From the NCBI GenBank assembly GCA_964588495.1, contig CAZPPS010000001.1, positions 124,001 through 188,000 of the forward strand: DNA of 64,000 nucleotides. The letters run 5' to 3'. A model generated the notes under the pieces. It searched no databases and had not been told where the DNA came from. It saw only the letters and a program-made list of their open reading frames with translations. Shown here one piece after another: positions 44,901-53,049 of this stretch. Each line of letters opens with the position of its first letter. The stretch's first letter is position 1. The DNA is from CAVPKN01 sp964588495. Its GTDB lineage: Bacteria; Chlamydiota; Chlamydiia; Chlamydiales; JAAKFR01. A program made the position numbers and the translations under genes.

Positions 44901-46023
44901 CCAGACAGTAAATCTGGTTGAAAACAGCTTCTACCCAGAAAATTTTGCTCTACCAAAAACGCAAGAGCTATTCAAAGCGTACAAAACATTAATAGCTTCT
45001 GCCAGTTCTGGATCGCTCATGGTTCAAAATGCTGTACGGGACGCCTATTTGGCGGATCATGTCTTGAAAAACCGCTCTTCCCTTCAAACACTGGTCCTTA
45101 GTGAGACGCACAACCTCTATTCTCTTCATAAAATCGCACAGACACTCTTTGGATGGCACCATCAGGAAACCTTCAAAGAATGGGGCATTCGATTGAAAAA
45201 TGCAGAGCTCTTCGGTCCCGGTGCTTCCGACTTGAATCTGATGGAATCGATGACACCCAATGACAGTTTATCATCAGAGCCAGATACCCTCACACTTGAA
45301 GGAAATTTACCTGCAAAAGAGCGGGAAGCCTTGCGCGCCTTGTTACAATTTTGGATCAGGTTCTATAAAAAAACTGAAGAGCACAACGATTTTATTCGCC
45401 AGGGATTTGATGAAGATACTGGGGATGCCGTTAAGGATTGGTCTAAAGATATTTTGCTTGAAAAATGGCTCTCTATTGTCGCACACAATGAGCCAAAAGA
45501 ATATCCAGGATTCCTAAAACTGCCTAAAAAAGAACAAACAGCCCTCATCGAGATGGTCAAAAATAAGCACAGTCACCACCAAGAGGTACAAAAACTGAAA
45601 AAATTGTGCCAAAGATCGGGCCACCTTTCATCTGACGATTTTGTCGTTTCTATGGCGATTGTCATGTTGATCAATGCTGAGTTTGAACGCAATACGACCC
45701 ATCACAGTGTATTTATGGAAAATGAAGCTCAAGCTCGACAGTTGTACCAGCTCCTTTTGGAAATCTCTATTGAACGTACAGTTAGAAACGCACTCATCCC
45801 GGCAGGAATGCAAGGCTGGGTCAATTTTAGCAAGATCCAAGACACTCTTTTGACCCCGTTAAACACTCTCCTGGGAGCCTTTCACGGACCTGAAACGCAC
45901 ATTTCAGGAAATGGCCCCATTCAAATACATTATAATGCAGGAATCGTCACATCAAAGCTAAAACCACAAAATATTCACATCTATTACAATGAGCAGTTAA
46001 CAAACAAAGAACCCAAAACTTAG
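41968..46023 (+). CDS. Large OTU-like cysteine protease (deubiquitinase candidate)
   Basis: A 1351-residue protein. Residues about 160-355 fit an OTU domain: GKSSCSLHALLGEEIQG with Cys 177 and the following His 180, a helix with ATLFRKNVLIFG, and a final VIHHNQLHFS with His 348 as the catalytic histidine. OTU enzymes remove ubiquitin, and a chlamydial example (ChlaOTU) is known. The remaining 1000 residues are helical with no recognised domain and may be a target-recognition or scaffold part. The stop codon TAG lies in a sequence matching the end of the MITE family (46006-46027), so the original C-terminus may have been replaced. Confidence 0.75.
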   Translation: MSVLNVKSSILSHDDQIKFKKEEDHLVAQIVSNSLVSNSYPVDPSYATIPLIPQELQTSPKKMVKWLIEQHYRPILKDGQIVFEADSEFEEIKKCYANLKSQADPSIYALLDLQDRISNIRVTSDYDELIEGIEKLALSACETECVEESEILPPSTHTFVHEGQRYEIKLTRGKSSCSLHALLGEEIQGIYRFPGNDCDVAAKQLFLNALKEALATGNERIIVDFISIVMDHLFDLDRDNLYEARCLFSRTSTGCELGKQLRVIRMSPQTEMTQMEQRTLILSEAMVTLYVDAVKMPGFYLNTQEIKLAATLFRKNVLIFGSKPITLAEEIHEGEDEEPIVIHHNQLHFSRCVKAKKVAALSEKEVSQQPIWHEDTLPSGFFHLKKGTVVAVHGDSIEIAIKRKDAEQINLKICEYLADDPASLYHFAKTASLPKAQAVHFQSQALAQIIESAEEESKKALGERDNQKYSQILDKIELLRQTKTDLQKDLNEIKKPINRTVQEYFKKSFFLSYLGGSQEEIDEFFALLDTLKEVNHDSLIPYYPVLTMLAHRIEKATLKRLLQEARQRDCYLTYAVVLGYARAALTFKDKLLWQDYQPHTVIEVLREVYPEDLTLPVYLEILKSQSEGAFSDFSTVAPYLQRALEALALGNISCAIEQIVKGTPLLCGFSNLHRYLAIAWSCHGEFDKAKQIVKRASQLPNVHVQNVTQSVTEIICMISNAAMTKKLAKPEKSSDPAHDLLTDFVEMCQSQPLSLDLATQFVERAASLLHSDLEQLPLVYFGIQNLTARISVGARDKFEEVYRPLFIALGECISILLYICYDLGNLDPWIAEISEKKEKGDQVSFLIKAPSIQFGLLSAHKKEIPFFEFLDSLHLTRKSARALATCITKEVYGLWLGLMTSHLMPSIGSEDVPLPDDPLIFTGILQSGLINGVKGMEASFLKSAAHLNKYLAIQPDARPYLIDPQSLEWAKFCVFTINQTVNLVENSFYPENFALPKTQELFKAYKTLIASASSGSLMVQNAVRDAYLADHVLKNRSSLQTLVLSETHNLYSLHKIAQTLFGWHHQETFKEWGIRLKNAELFGPGASDLNLMESMTPNDSLSSEPDTLTLEGNLPAKEREALRALLQFWIRFYKKTEEHNDFIRQGFDEDTGDAVKDWSKDILLEKWLSIVAHNEPKEYPGFLKLPKKEQTALIEMVKNKHSHHQEVQKLKKLCQRSGHLSSDDFVVSMAIVMLINAEFERNTTHHSVFMENEAQARQLYQLLLEISIERTVRNALIPAGMQGWVNFSKIQDTLLTPLNTLLGAFHGPETHISGNGPIQIHYNAGIVTSKLKPQNIHIYYNEQLTNKEPKT

Positions 46024-46027
46024 GTTA
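46006..46027. mobile_element. Short MITE-end remnant at the OTU gene stop
   Basis: AAAGAACCCAAAACTTAGGT differs from the right end of the complete MITE at 16470-16633 by one base (T for C). That change creates the TAG stop of the OTU gene. No left end is visible. Confidence 0.45.
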
Positions 46028-46048
46028 ATAACTAGATCGAGATTTTTT

Positions 46049-47506
46049 ATGTCAGTAAGGCCCGCCCATTCGCATGAACATACCAACCACAATCATTTTG
46101 CAGAGGATGCACTAGAACTTGCGTTCGATGCGGGAACCCTTTTCCTCCCCAAAGCTGTCGGGAATGTGTCCAGTTTGCTTTCTACAGGAACCTTGGGGGA
46201 TCGAGAATTTGAAATCTTAAATCAACGGAATGTTGAGGATTTTTCTAAAAGTCCAGCGGCTCAAAGAATGGTAAAGCAGATCTTGCAGAATCAGGAAATT
46301 CAAACTTATGACATTCAAGAGTCTGCAGTCTTACCTGACAGGGGTGGTCGTAATTTCAAATTTGTCCCTCCCGTTGTTGGAGCGCTCGGTTTCGGACTCG
46401 TTCTTGCAAAGAACTTCAAAGATAATAAACAGTTGAGAGAACCGTCTAACGTTGAAAACTTGAATCCTGATTATTCCTCGATTGCGCCTACGAAATCCAA
46501 TATGGGAATTTTCGAAAGAACATGGTTCCGCCCCGTCGATAAACAGATCACCGTGATTAACGGCATTCCACTTGAATTAACGTACCATAATCGCACAGGC
46601 AGGCGTGCCCGGATTGAAATCACCGCAGGTCCCCCAGAATTGGTTGGTTATTCAACTTCAAACCTAAAGGGAGGACTTAAGAAAAATTGGAAAGAGCCTG
46701 GACTGAAGCAAATAGAGAATCACATCAGGGAAACGATTCCACAGACACCTCCAATTGCTTACCATTATGATGACAAGATTATTTCCCCCAAAATCAAGAT
46801 TGAACCGATCAAAATCAAGGATTGTAAACTTTCAGAAAATCCTAAACCCCAGTTAAAGCTTACCAGCAAATTTAAAGAGCGGGCTCCTGTTATGGCCTGC
46901 AATGCACTGGGCTCTCAAATTGCCGATGGTGTTATAGATATTTTTACTGATGAATTGAGCTTGAAGAATTCGATGAAGGTTGGAAAAAAAATTGCGTACA
47001 ACACAGCAGAAACTACAATCATACAAGGGACCACCATCGTTGCCTATGATACTTTGAAGGATGGAGCAAATAAAGCGCTGACAAGTGAACCTGTGAAAGA
47101 AGCGACAAAAAAAGCCGCCAATTTTGTTGCTGAAAATGTGTCTGAAAAATTAGCCCCTCTGATCTCGTTACCAGAAACTCTTCCTGATTTGGGAACTGTT
47201 GTACTTGTTGCACAAAGTTTTAGCATTGTGAATAGTGCCCGCAAGGAGCCCAACTACCGGGAAGCTGGAAAAAAAATGGCTAAAGACGGCTCAGATTTGG
47301 CACTGAGTGCCTCCTGTTCTTATACAGGAGCCCAGATTGGCGCCGCCCTCGGCACATTGTTTGGCGGACCTGTAGGAACCTATGGCGGTATCATTGTAGG
47401 CGCAGGTTTTGGTAGAGTAATGTATCATACAACGCACTATGTCAAAGATGGCATTGTAAACAGGTATTACGCTCCAAAAACATCTACAAATCCAACAACA
47501 GAGTAG
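46049..47506 (+). CDS. Unknown protein with C-terminal glycine zipper
   Basis: A 485-residue protein, 25 bp after the OTU gene and probably co-transcribed. A His-rich N-terminus (SHEHTNHNHF), hydrophobic patches near 110-125, and a C-terminal glycine-zipper segment (GAQIGAALGTLFGGPVG, then GGIIVGAGFG) characterise it. Such GxxxG segments insert in membranes or pack helices, as in some pore-forming or secreted proteins. Helical amphipathic stretches with many Ala and Lys precede the zipper (EATKKAANFVAENV). No family recognised; a secreted partner of the OTU protein is only a guess. Confidence 0.7.
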   Translation: MSVRPAHSHEHTNHNHFAEDALELAFDAGTLFLPKAVGNVSSLLSTGTLGDREFEILNQRNVEDFSKSPAAQRMVKQILQNQEIQTYDIQESAVLPDRGGRNFKFVPPVVGALGFGLVLAKNFKDNKQLREPSNVENLNPDYSSIAPTKSNMGIFERTWFRPVDKQITVINGIPLELTYHNRTGRRARIEITAGPPELVGYSTSNLKGGLKKNWKEPGLKQIENHIRETIPQTPPIAYHYDDKIISPKIKIEPIKIKDCKLSENPKPQLKLTSKFKERAPVMACNALGSQIADGVIDIFTDELSLKNSMKVGKKIAYNTAETTIIQGTTIVAYDTLKDGANKALTSEPVKEATKKAANFVAENVSEKLAPLISLPETLPDLGTVVLVAQSFSIVNSARKEPNYREAGKKMAKDGSDLALSASCSYTGAQIGAALGTLFGGPVGTYGGIIVGAGFGRVMYHTTHYVKDGIVNRYYAPKTSTNPTTE

Positions 47507-47517
47507 AATTCTCAATC

Positions 47518-47581
47518 CGACTTTTTTCCACCGAACTGGAAAAAAGTCGTGCTTTTTTTCCAGTTCGATGGAAAAAAGTCG
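47518..47581. terminator. Bidirectional terminator hairpin between convergent genes
   Basis: CGACTTTTTTCCACCGAACT and its inverse at 47560-47581 pair over 22 bases with one mismatch around a 20-base loop; T runs occur on both strands. It separates the glycine-zipper gene from the convergent DUF378 gene. Confidence 0.7.
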
Positions 47582-47602
47582 AGACTTCACAGAGAAGATC
47601 TG

Positions 47603-47636
47603 CTGATTACGAGGAAAAATAACCCAAAACTCAGGT
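47603..47636. mobile_element. Solo MITE terminal repeat
   Basis: CTGATTACGAGGAAAAATAA and on to CTCAGGT matches 33 of 34 bases of the MITE terminal inverted repeat, followed by TAGTTA, which fits the TANNTA target pattern. The rest of the element is missing. Confidence 0.65.
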
Positions 47637-47639
47637 TAG

Positions 47640-47861
47640 TTATTCTTTAGGCTCTTTGTAGGCGATTTTTTTGAACAAGAAGATCATTGACCAAATCCCG
47701 GCAAGTCCAATGATTGCAAAGATGATCCGGGCGAATTGGAAATCTCCGCCAAAGATGCCGGTGATGACATCGATGTTGAAAAAACCGATCATCCCTGTAT
47801 TGAGAGCTCCGATGATGACGAATAACAAAGCAACCCAATGAATAAAATAAAGTGTCTTCAT
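47640..47861 (-). CDS. DUF378 small membrane protein
   Basis: A 73-residue protein with two or three membrane helices: FIHWVALLFVIIGALNTGMI, then a loop with IDVITGIFGG, then RIIFAIIGLAGIWSMIFLF. The first helix with its LNTG/GL turn and the IVG/IIGLAG second helix are the DUF378 (YuzA-like) pattern. Function unknown. Its ATG overlaps the TGA of the upstream epimerase-like gene (ATGA), so translation is coupled. Confidence 0.85.
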   Translation of the reverse strand: MKTLYFIHWVALLFVIIGALNTGMIGFFNIDVITGIFGGDFQFARIIFAIIGLAGIWSMIFLFKKIAYKEPKE

Positions 47862-48700
47862 ACTAAATATTTCCTTAATGCCGCTTCAAGTTCAGGATAT
47901 TGAAAATGATAGCCGCTCTCCAAAAGATGTTTGGGGACCACGTTTGTGCTCGCAAGAAACATCTCGGCCCCTTCACCAAATATCAGGTTGAGGGCAAACT
48001 TAGGAACTGCTACCACCGCAGGCTTATTCAAAACACGTGCCAAAACTTGGGTAAATTCCGCATTTGAGACAGCTTTTGGAGCGGCAAAATTCACAGGACC
48101 ATTAAGCTCAGGGTGTTCAATAATATGGTGGATAGCAGACAAAACATCATCGAGGGCAATCCAGCTCATCATTTGTTTGCCGGAGCCTAAAGTTCCCCCC
48201 ATTCCTGTTTTAAAAGCTTTTTCCATTTGTTGTAGCGCGCCCCCACCTTTACCTAAAATAATACCGAAGCGGGTAAAAACGACGCGGATATTTTTGGTAG
48301 TTAAAGGTTTTGCAGCCTCTTCCCATTGCTGGCAGACATCTGCCAGGAAAAAATCCTTACCAGGAGCGCTGGATTCGTCGAGAACTTCCTCTTTTCTGTC
48401 GCCGTAATAGCCAATGGCTGAAGCTCCGATATAGAGCTTTGGAGGATTTTGGAGTTTTTCAAGGATGTTTACAAGATTTTGAGTTGTTTTGACCCGACTT
48501 TCGCGGATCGCCTCCATTTTGGATTTGTTCCATCTGCCAAAAATATTTTCTCCGGAAAGATTGATGATAACATCGACCCCTTCCAAAAGCTGGGATTCAA
48601 TGTGCCGTGGTAAACGGATGACCTCATTCCCTTTGGTTTCTAAATCGTAAGCCAGATTAGAACCGACAAAACCGCTGCTGCCTGTGATTGCTATTCTCAT
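47858..48700 (-). CDS. TIGR01777-family NAD-dependent epimerase-like protein
   Basis: An extended SDR of the YfcH/TIGR01777 type. It has the Rossmann motif TGSSGFVGSNL at residue 6, INLSGENIFGRWN (the family's N-L-a-G-x-x-i-x-x-x-R-W), SAIGYYG with the catalytic Tyr region, VFTRFGIILGKGGGAL, and the WI-x-L-D-D motif MSWIALDDV. The C-terminal DUF1731-type segment ends HLLESGYHFQYPELEAALR. The substrate is unknown. ATG 48700 is chosen at the start of similarity, with GGTGGGA upstream; the ORF extends 7 codons further. Confidence 0.9.
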   Translation of the reverse strand: MRIAITGSSGFVGSNLAYDLETKGNEVIRLPRHIESQLLEGVDVIINLSGENIFGRWNKSKMEAIRESRVKTTQNLVNILEKLQNPPKLYIGASAIGYYGDRKEEVLDESSAPGKDFFLADVCQQWEEAAKPLTTKNIRVVFTRFGIILGKGGGALQQMEKAFKTGMGGTLGSGKQMMSWIALDDVLSAIHHIIEHPELNGPVNFAAPKAVSNAEFTQVLARVLNKPAVVAVPKFALNLIFGEGAEMFLASTNVVPKHLLESGYHFQYPELEAALRKYLV

Positions 48701-48761
48701 GAATCTATCCCACCATTTCAAAACTTGAACTTTAACGGAACGCCGAGTAATATGCCAGATT

Positions 48762-49064
48762 ATGTCAGACCTAAACGAAGAAAGTGTTAAGCTGCTCAGT
48801 CAGCTTTGTAGAATTGAAGTGAAGGAAGCAGAGCTAAAACCTCTGGTTGCCGACTTGAAGCGTGTTCTTGATTATGTGGATCAGTTGCGTACCATTGATG
48901 TCAATCACCTCTCCCCCCATAGTCATATGGAAGAGCAAGGAATTGGCTCTCTCAGAAAAGACGAGGTAAAAGACCATTTAGCCCGAGAAACTTTTTTGGC
49001 AAATGCCCCTGACCAGGTCGGAGGCATGATCCGAGTTCCACCTGTCATTAAACAAAGCTCATAA
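48762..49064 (+). CDS. gatC: Aspartyl/glutamyl-tRNA amidotransferase subunit C
   Basis: A 100-residue protein with the GatC pattern: a helical N-terminal half with KLLSQLCRIEV and LKRVLDYVDQL, then the DH..R.. linker and the C-terminal ANAPDQVGGMIRVPPVI wrapping segment. GatCAB turns Glu-tRNA(Gln) and Asp-tRNA(Asn) into Gln- and Asn-tRNA, needed where the direct synthetases are absent, as in chlamydiae. First gene of gatCAB; gatA starts 2 bp later. Confidence 0.95.
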   Translation: MSDLNEESVKLLSQLCRIEVKEAELKPLVADLKRVLDYVDQLRTIDVNHLSPHSHMEEQGIGSLRKDEVKDHLARETFLANAPDQVGGMIRVPPVIKQSS

Positions 49065-49065
49065 C

Positions 49066-50529
49066 ATGTACAAAGAAACTGCCCGCTTAACGCATCAAAA
49101 ATTTATCGAAAAAAAAGTCTCAGCTGTTGAGATTGCCAACTATTATCTGAAGCGGATTGAGAAATTCGATTCTAAAGTGGGGGCTTTTCTCTCCGTTTTT
49201 CCTGAGCAGATTGTCAAAAAAGCAAAGGCCCTCGATGAAAAACTAGCTTCTGGCAAACCCGTTGGCAAACTCGCTGGCGTCGTGGTTGGAATCAAAGACA
49301 ACATCCACGTCAAAGGAGAACTGACAACCTGCGCATCAAAATTTTTGAGCAACTACAGAGCTGTTTTTGATGCCACAGTCACACGCCTTTTAGAACAAGA
49401 AGATGCCCTAATTATCGGCAAAACGAACCTGGATGAGTTTGCCATGGGATCTTCAACAGAACATTCTGCCCTTCTAAAGACCAATAATCCGTGGAATCTC
49501 GAGTGTGTCCCGGGAGGATCTTCGGGAGGCTCAACTGCAGCTGTTGCAGCCCGTCTTTGTCCTATCACTTTAGGTTCAGATACAGGGGGCTCTGTGAGAC
49601 AACCTGCCGCTTTTTGTGGCGTTGCTGGCTTTAAACCCACTTATGGACGCGTTTCCCGCTATGGACTCGTCGCTTTTGGCTCCTCTTTAGACCAAATCGG
49701 CCCCATCGCCACCACAACAGAAGATATTGGAATGATCATGGAAGTCATTGGCGCCCACGATCCTCATGATGCGACAAGTCTTCCTGTCCACGCAGATGAT
49801 TACCTCTCTTTATTTGACGCCCCCATCAAGGGAAAAAGGATCGGAGTTCCTTGGCAGTTTTTGGAAGATCTTCCAACGGATGCCAAAGAATCTTTCATGA
49901 GCGCGCTCGAAGTGTTAAAAGGACTTGGATGCACACTCGTCGATGTCGATCTCAACATTTTAAAGTACGCCGTTGCCACTTACTACATCATCGCAACAGC
50001 AGAAGCTTCGACAAATCTGGCCCGTTTTGACGGAATTCGTTACGGCGTCCGCTCGCAAAGAGCTGAAACTCTCGAGCAGATCTACGATTTTTCACGCACA
50101 GAGGGATTTGGCCCCGAAGTTAAAAAAAGAATCCTTTTGGGAACATATGTTCTCTCGGCAGGTTATCAAGATGCTTACTATAAGCAAGCGGCAAAGGTGC
50201 GCGTCAAAATCGCCGATGAGTTTGAAAGAGCCTTTGAAAGCTGTGACGTGATTGCAACTCCTGTCTGTCCTACAGCTGCCTTTAAAAAAGGGGCCATCCA
50301 GGATCCTCTTGAGATGTATCTCCAGGATATCTACACCATTGGGGTCAATTTGGCCCGCCTTCCGGCCATTTCTGTCCCGTCAGGTTTTAACAAGGCAAAT
50401 ATGCCTTTTGGTTTACAGCTGATCGGCGCTAAAAAAGACGATTCTCTGGTCTGCAGGTTAGCCCATGCTTACGAAAAAGAGGCCCCCTTTGGCCTTAAAA
50501 TCCCCTCTGAATTTGATTGTGAGGTTTAA
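49066..50529 (+). CDS. gatA: Glu-tRNA(Gln) amidotransferase subunit A
   Basis: An amidase-signature enzyme that releases ammonia from glutamine. The catalytic Ser-cisSer-Lys set is visible: GVVVGIKDNIHVKG (Lys), GGSSGGSTAAVAA and LGSDTGGSVRQPAAFCG (serines). KTNLDEFAMGSSTE and the ATPVCPTAAF segment are standard. The length of 487 is normal. It lies between gatC and gatB with short gaps, one operon. Confidence 0.97.
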   Translation: MYKETARLTHQKFIEKKVSAVEIANYYLKRIEKFDSKVGAFLSVFPEQIVKKAKALDEKLASGKPVGKLAGVVVGIKDNIHVKGELTTCASKFLSNYRAVFDATVTRLLEQEDALIIGKTNLDEFAMGSSTEHSALLKTNNPWNLECVPGGSSGGSTAAVAARLCPITLGSDTGGSVRQPAAFCGVAGFKPTYGRVSRYGLVAFGSSLDQIGPIATTTEDIGMIMEVIGAHDPHDATSLPVHADDYLSLFDAPIKGKRIGVPWQFLEDLPTDAKESFMSALEVLKGLGCTLVDVDLNILKYAVATYYIIATAEASTNLARFDGIRYGVRSQRAETLEQIYDFSRTEGFGPEVKKRILLGTYVLSAGYQDAYYKQAAKVRVKIADEFERAFESCDVIATPVCPTAAFKKGAIQDPLEMYLQDIYTIGVNLARLPAISVPSGFNKANMPFGLQLIGAKKDDSLVCRLAHAYEKEAPFGLKIPSEFDCEV

Positions 50530-50532
50530 TTC

Positions 50533-52059
50533 ATGTTTGATCCATCTATTTATGCTGAGTGGGAATGTGTAATCGGTCTTGAAGTTCACACAGAGCTCAA
50601 TACTAAATCTAAGCTCTTTAGCGCTGCTTTGAATCACTTCGGCGATGAGCCTAACTCAAATATTACAGATGTGTGCACAGGACAGCCAGGGACGCTCCCT
50701 GTTTTGAATCAGGAAGCTGTCTATAAAGCTGTCCTTCTAGGCTGTGCCTTAAAAGCGCATGTGGCCAAATATAGCCGCTTTGATCGTAAATCCTATTTCT
50801 ACCCCGATAGCCCTCGCAATTTTCAGATCACCCAGTTTGAGATGCCCATTGTCGTAGGGGGAACGCTCACAACCGATGTGGATGGCACCCCAAAAACTTT
50901 TGGGATCAACCGTGCCCATCTGGAAGATGATGCGGGGATGCTCAAGCATTTTAACCGCTTTGCCGGCGTCGACTACAACCGGGCAGGCGTTCCTCTCATT
51001 GAAATTGTCTCCCAACCCTGCATTTCCTCAGCCAAAGAGGCGATTGCCTATGCAACCGCTCTCAAAGCCATTTTGCAATATCTCGATGTTTCCGATTGCA
51101 ACATGGAAGAGGGGTCTTTGCGCATGGACGTGAACATTTCTGTCCGTCCCAAAGGCTCTTTAGAGCTGCGCAACAAAATTGAGATTAAGAACTTAAACTC
51201 TTTTGCCTTCATGGGAATGGCCATCGAATCGGAGTTTAAAAGACAGGTCAAAGAGTACGTCACCAGAAAAGATGAAAATCCCAGTAACATCATCACTCAG
51301 GCAACCTATAGATGGGATCCTGACAAAAAAGAAACCGTACTCATGCGCCGTAAAGAGAGCGCTGATGATTACCGCTACTTTATCGAACCCGATCTTCCTC
51401 CCCTTGTCTTAGAAGAAGAATACATCGATTCGATCCGGAAAAAACTCCCTGAACTTCCCTACGAGCGGGAAAAACGGTACATCGAAAGCTTTGGTCTGCC
51501 AAGTGATGCGGCCCTCATCCTCGTGAACGAAAAAGCCCTTGCCGACTACTTCGAAGAAGGGCTTAAAAATTGCAAAAATGCCAAAAGTTTGAGCAATTGG
51601 ATCATTGTCGAATTTGCCGGCCGATTCAAAGAGAAGGGAATCAACATTTGGGACAGCCAAATCCCGGCCTCTCACATTGGAAAGCTTGTCAATCTCATCG
51701 AAGAGGGTGTGGTTACAGGGAAAATCGCCAAAAAAGTGGCAGACCTGATGGTCCAAAATCCGACGCATGATCCCGAAAAGATTGTGGAGGAAAACCCCGA
51801 TTTCCGCCCCATGGGAGACGTGCAAGAGTTGGATGCGATTGTTGATAAAGTCCTCAAAGATAACCCTCAATCCGTCGAAGACTACAAAAACGGTAAAGAG
51901 AGAGCTTTTGCATTTTTGGTCGGCCAAGTGATGAAAGCCACCCAAGGCAAAGCCCCTCCTCCCCTGATCAACAAGATGCTGAAGGATAAGCTTGGAGCCT
52001 CAGCTTTCCTAGATTGCGGCGATGATTCGCCTCCCTTCAATCGGCGTGAAAAGCGGTGA
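50533..52059 (+). CDS. gatB: Aspartyl/glutamyl-tRNA amidotransferase subunit B
   Basis: GatB activates the tRNA-bound acid and accepts ammonia from GatA. Seen: EWECVIGLEVHTELNTKSKL, CTGQPGTLPVLN, DRKSYFYPDSPRNFQITQF, the LEDDAGMLKH region, GVPLIEIVSQP, and the C-terminal YqeY-like tail (GKERAFAFLVGQVMKATQGK). The length of 508 is typical though the very end is slightly extended (DDSPPFNRREKR) into the hairpin repeat that follows; the TGA stop lies inside the stem. Confidence 0.97.
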   Translation: MFDPSIYAEWECVIGLEVHTELNTKSKLFSAALNHFGDEPNSNITDVCTGQPGTLPVLNQEAVYKAVLLGCALKAHVAKYSRFDRKSYFYPDSPRNFQITQFEMPIVVGGTLTTDVDGTPKTFGINRAHLEDDAGMLKHFNRFAGVDYNRAGVPLIEIVSQPCISSAKEAIAYATALKAILQYLDVSDCNMEEGSLRMDVNISVRPKGSLELRNKIEIKNLNSFAFMGMAIESEFKRQVKEYVTRKDENPSNIITQATYRWDPDKKETVLMRRKESADDYRYFIEPDLPPLVLEEEYIDSIRKKLPELPYEREKRYIESFGLPSDAALILVNEKALADYFEEGLKNCKNAKSLSNWIIVEFAGRFKEKGINIWDSQIPASHIGKLVNLIEEGVVTGKIAKKVADLMVQNPTHDPEKIVEENPDFRPMGDVQELDAIVDKVLKDNPQSVEDYKNGKERAFAFLVGQVMKATQGKAPPPLINKMLKDKLGASAFLDCGDDSPPFNRREKR

Positions 52060-52117
52060 CTTGTCACCGACGCTTTTTCATGTAAATTGAAGGGGGCGAA
52101 TAATCGCAGCACTCCAG
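52052..52117. repeat. GGAGTGC palindrome, copy 3, with terminator of gatB
   Basis: GCGGTGAC TT GTCACC with a CGC pairing and TTTTT forms a terminator stem overlapping the gatB stop. About 35 bases further the element closes with GCGAATAATCGCAGCACTCC, matching the right end of copy 1. Confidence 0.6.
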
Positions 52118-52142
52118 GAAATTCTGCGTTTCAAACAGCTCG

Positions 52143-52823
52143 TTATATGCTTTCAATGTCGCTATTACTGTGATTGGCGAGGTTTTGGAGCTCTACGTGA
52201 CCTGCTCGATTCTCTGCCAAACGCTGCATCTGATCATTAAAGGCATTGCGACTCACAGGCATATCTTCGTGGCGCTTGTAAAACTCGATCTCCTTTTGCA
52301 TCATATTCTCTGCAGCATTCGCTGCGAAATAGACGGCCGTTGGAAGCAACAAAAGACCTGCGAAATAGTAGGGGCCTATACTGCTGTTAATCAGTCCACA
52401 ATTATGGAAGGCTGACGCAATAAAGCAGGCAGCTCCTGCAGTAACTGCGGCTGCCGCAACCCAGCCAGCGATTTTGCTCATAGTTCTATGCCAGCTCTTG
52501 GGGATCATATCTTTAACAAGCCATGATACGCCCACTCCAACTGCCATAATCGCAGCAGCTGTCCCCATCATAGATTGAATTCCAGGATCTAAAAGGCTCT
52601 GTAAATTAAACTGAATGAGCATGAAAAAAATGCCCACACCCAAACCTATAAAGAGTAGATCGGCCACAATATAGACGATTTTTTTAGCCACAGGATGCTC
52701 AAAACGGTCAGCAATCCTATCGGGGAATCCGATAACTGAGCGAAGCATCCCGCCCATTTTGTCCATCATCCCTTCTTCTTTCGGCTGACTGGCGTCCTTC
52801 TTTCCTGTCCCTGATACTGACAT
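52143..52823 (-). CDS. Inc-like protein with four membrane helices
   Basis: A 226-residue protein with two bilobed hydrophobic regions: helices at about 49-72 and 84-107, then 118-140 and 148-170. The N-terminal 45 residues are polar and charged, with no signal peptide, and the C-terminal tail is polar. This is the layout of larger chlamydial inclusion-membrane proteins; no sequence family is recognised. It stands alone between the gatB terminator and an efflux remnant. Confidence 0.65.
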   Translation of the reverse strand: MSVSGTGKKDASQPKEEGMMDKMGGMLRSVIGFPDRIADRFEHPVAKKIVYIVADLLFIGLGVGIFFMLIQFNLQSLLDPGIQSMMGTAAAIMAVGVGVSWLVKDMIPKSWHRTMSKIAGWVAAAAVTAGAACFIASAFHNCGLINSSIGPYYFAGLLLLPTAVYFAANAAENMMQKEIEFYKRHEDMPVSRNAFNDQMQRLAENRAGHVELQNLANHSNSDIESI

Positions 52824-52896
52824 AATCCCCTCTTCGTAAAAAAGAAATTATATCATATAAATGATTAAGATTCAATAATTTAATCATTAAACCATC

Positions 52897-53049
52897 TTAT
52901 TTCGAGACAACTTGGACTTTGATGCCCTCTCGGATCCGATCGGTGGGAAACGTGATGATCTCGTCGTTCTCTCTGAGGCCTTGGACAATTTGGACGGTTT
53001 TGCCGTAGTCGAGGCCAATCCGGACCTGTTTAAGAACGCTGTTTTTTTA
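52897..53049 (-). pseudogene. C-terminal fragment of an RND-type membrane fusion protein
   Basis: The minus strand codes, just after a TAA, for about 49 residues containing QVRIGLDYGKTVQIVQGLRE and NDEIITFPTDRIREG, ending VQVVSK and TAA. This is the closing membrane-proximal domain of AcrA/MdtA-type adaptors. The rest of the gene is gone; at about 53046 the sequence passes into an outer-membrane-factor fragment in the opposite orientation. Confidence 0.65.

Noticed and set aside
47518..47581. Hairpin as an insertion-element end
   Set aside because: It has no target duplication or second copy here and fits a bidirectional terminator between convergent genes.
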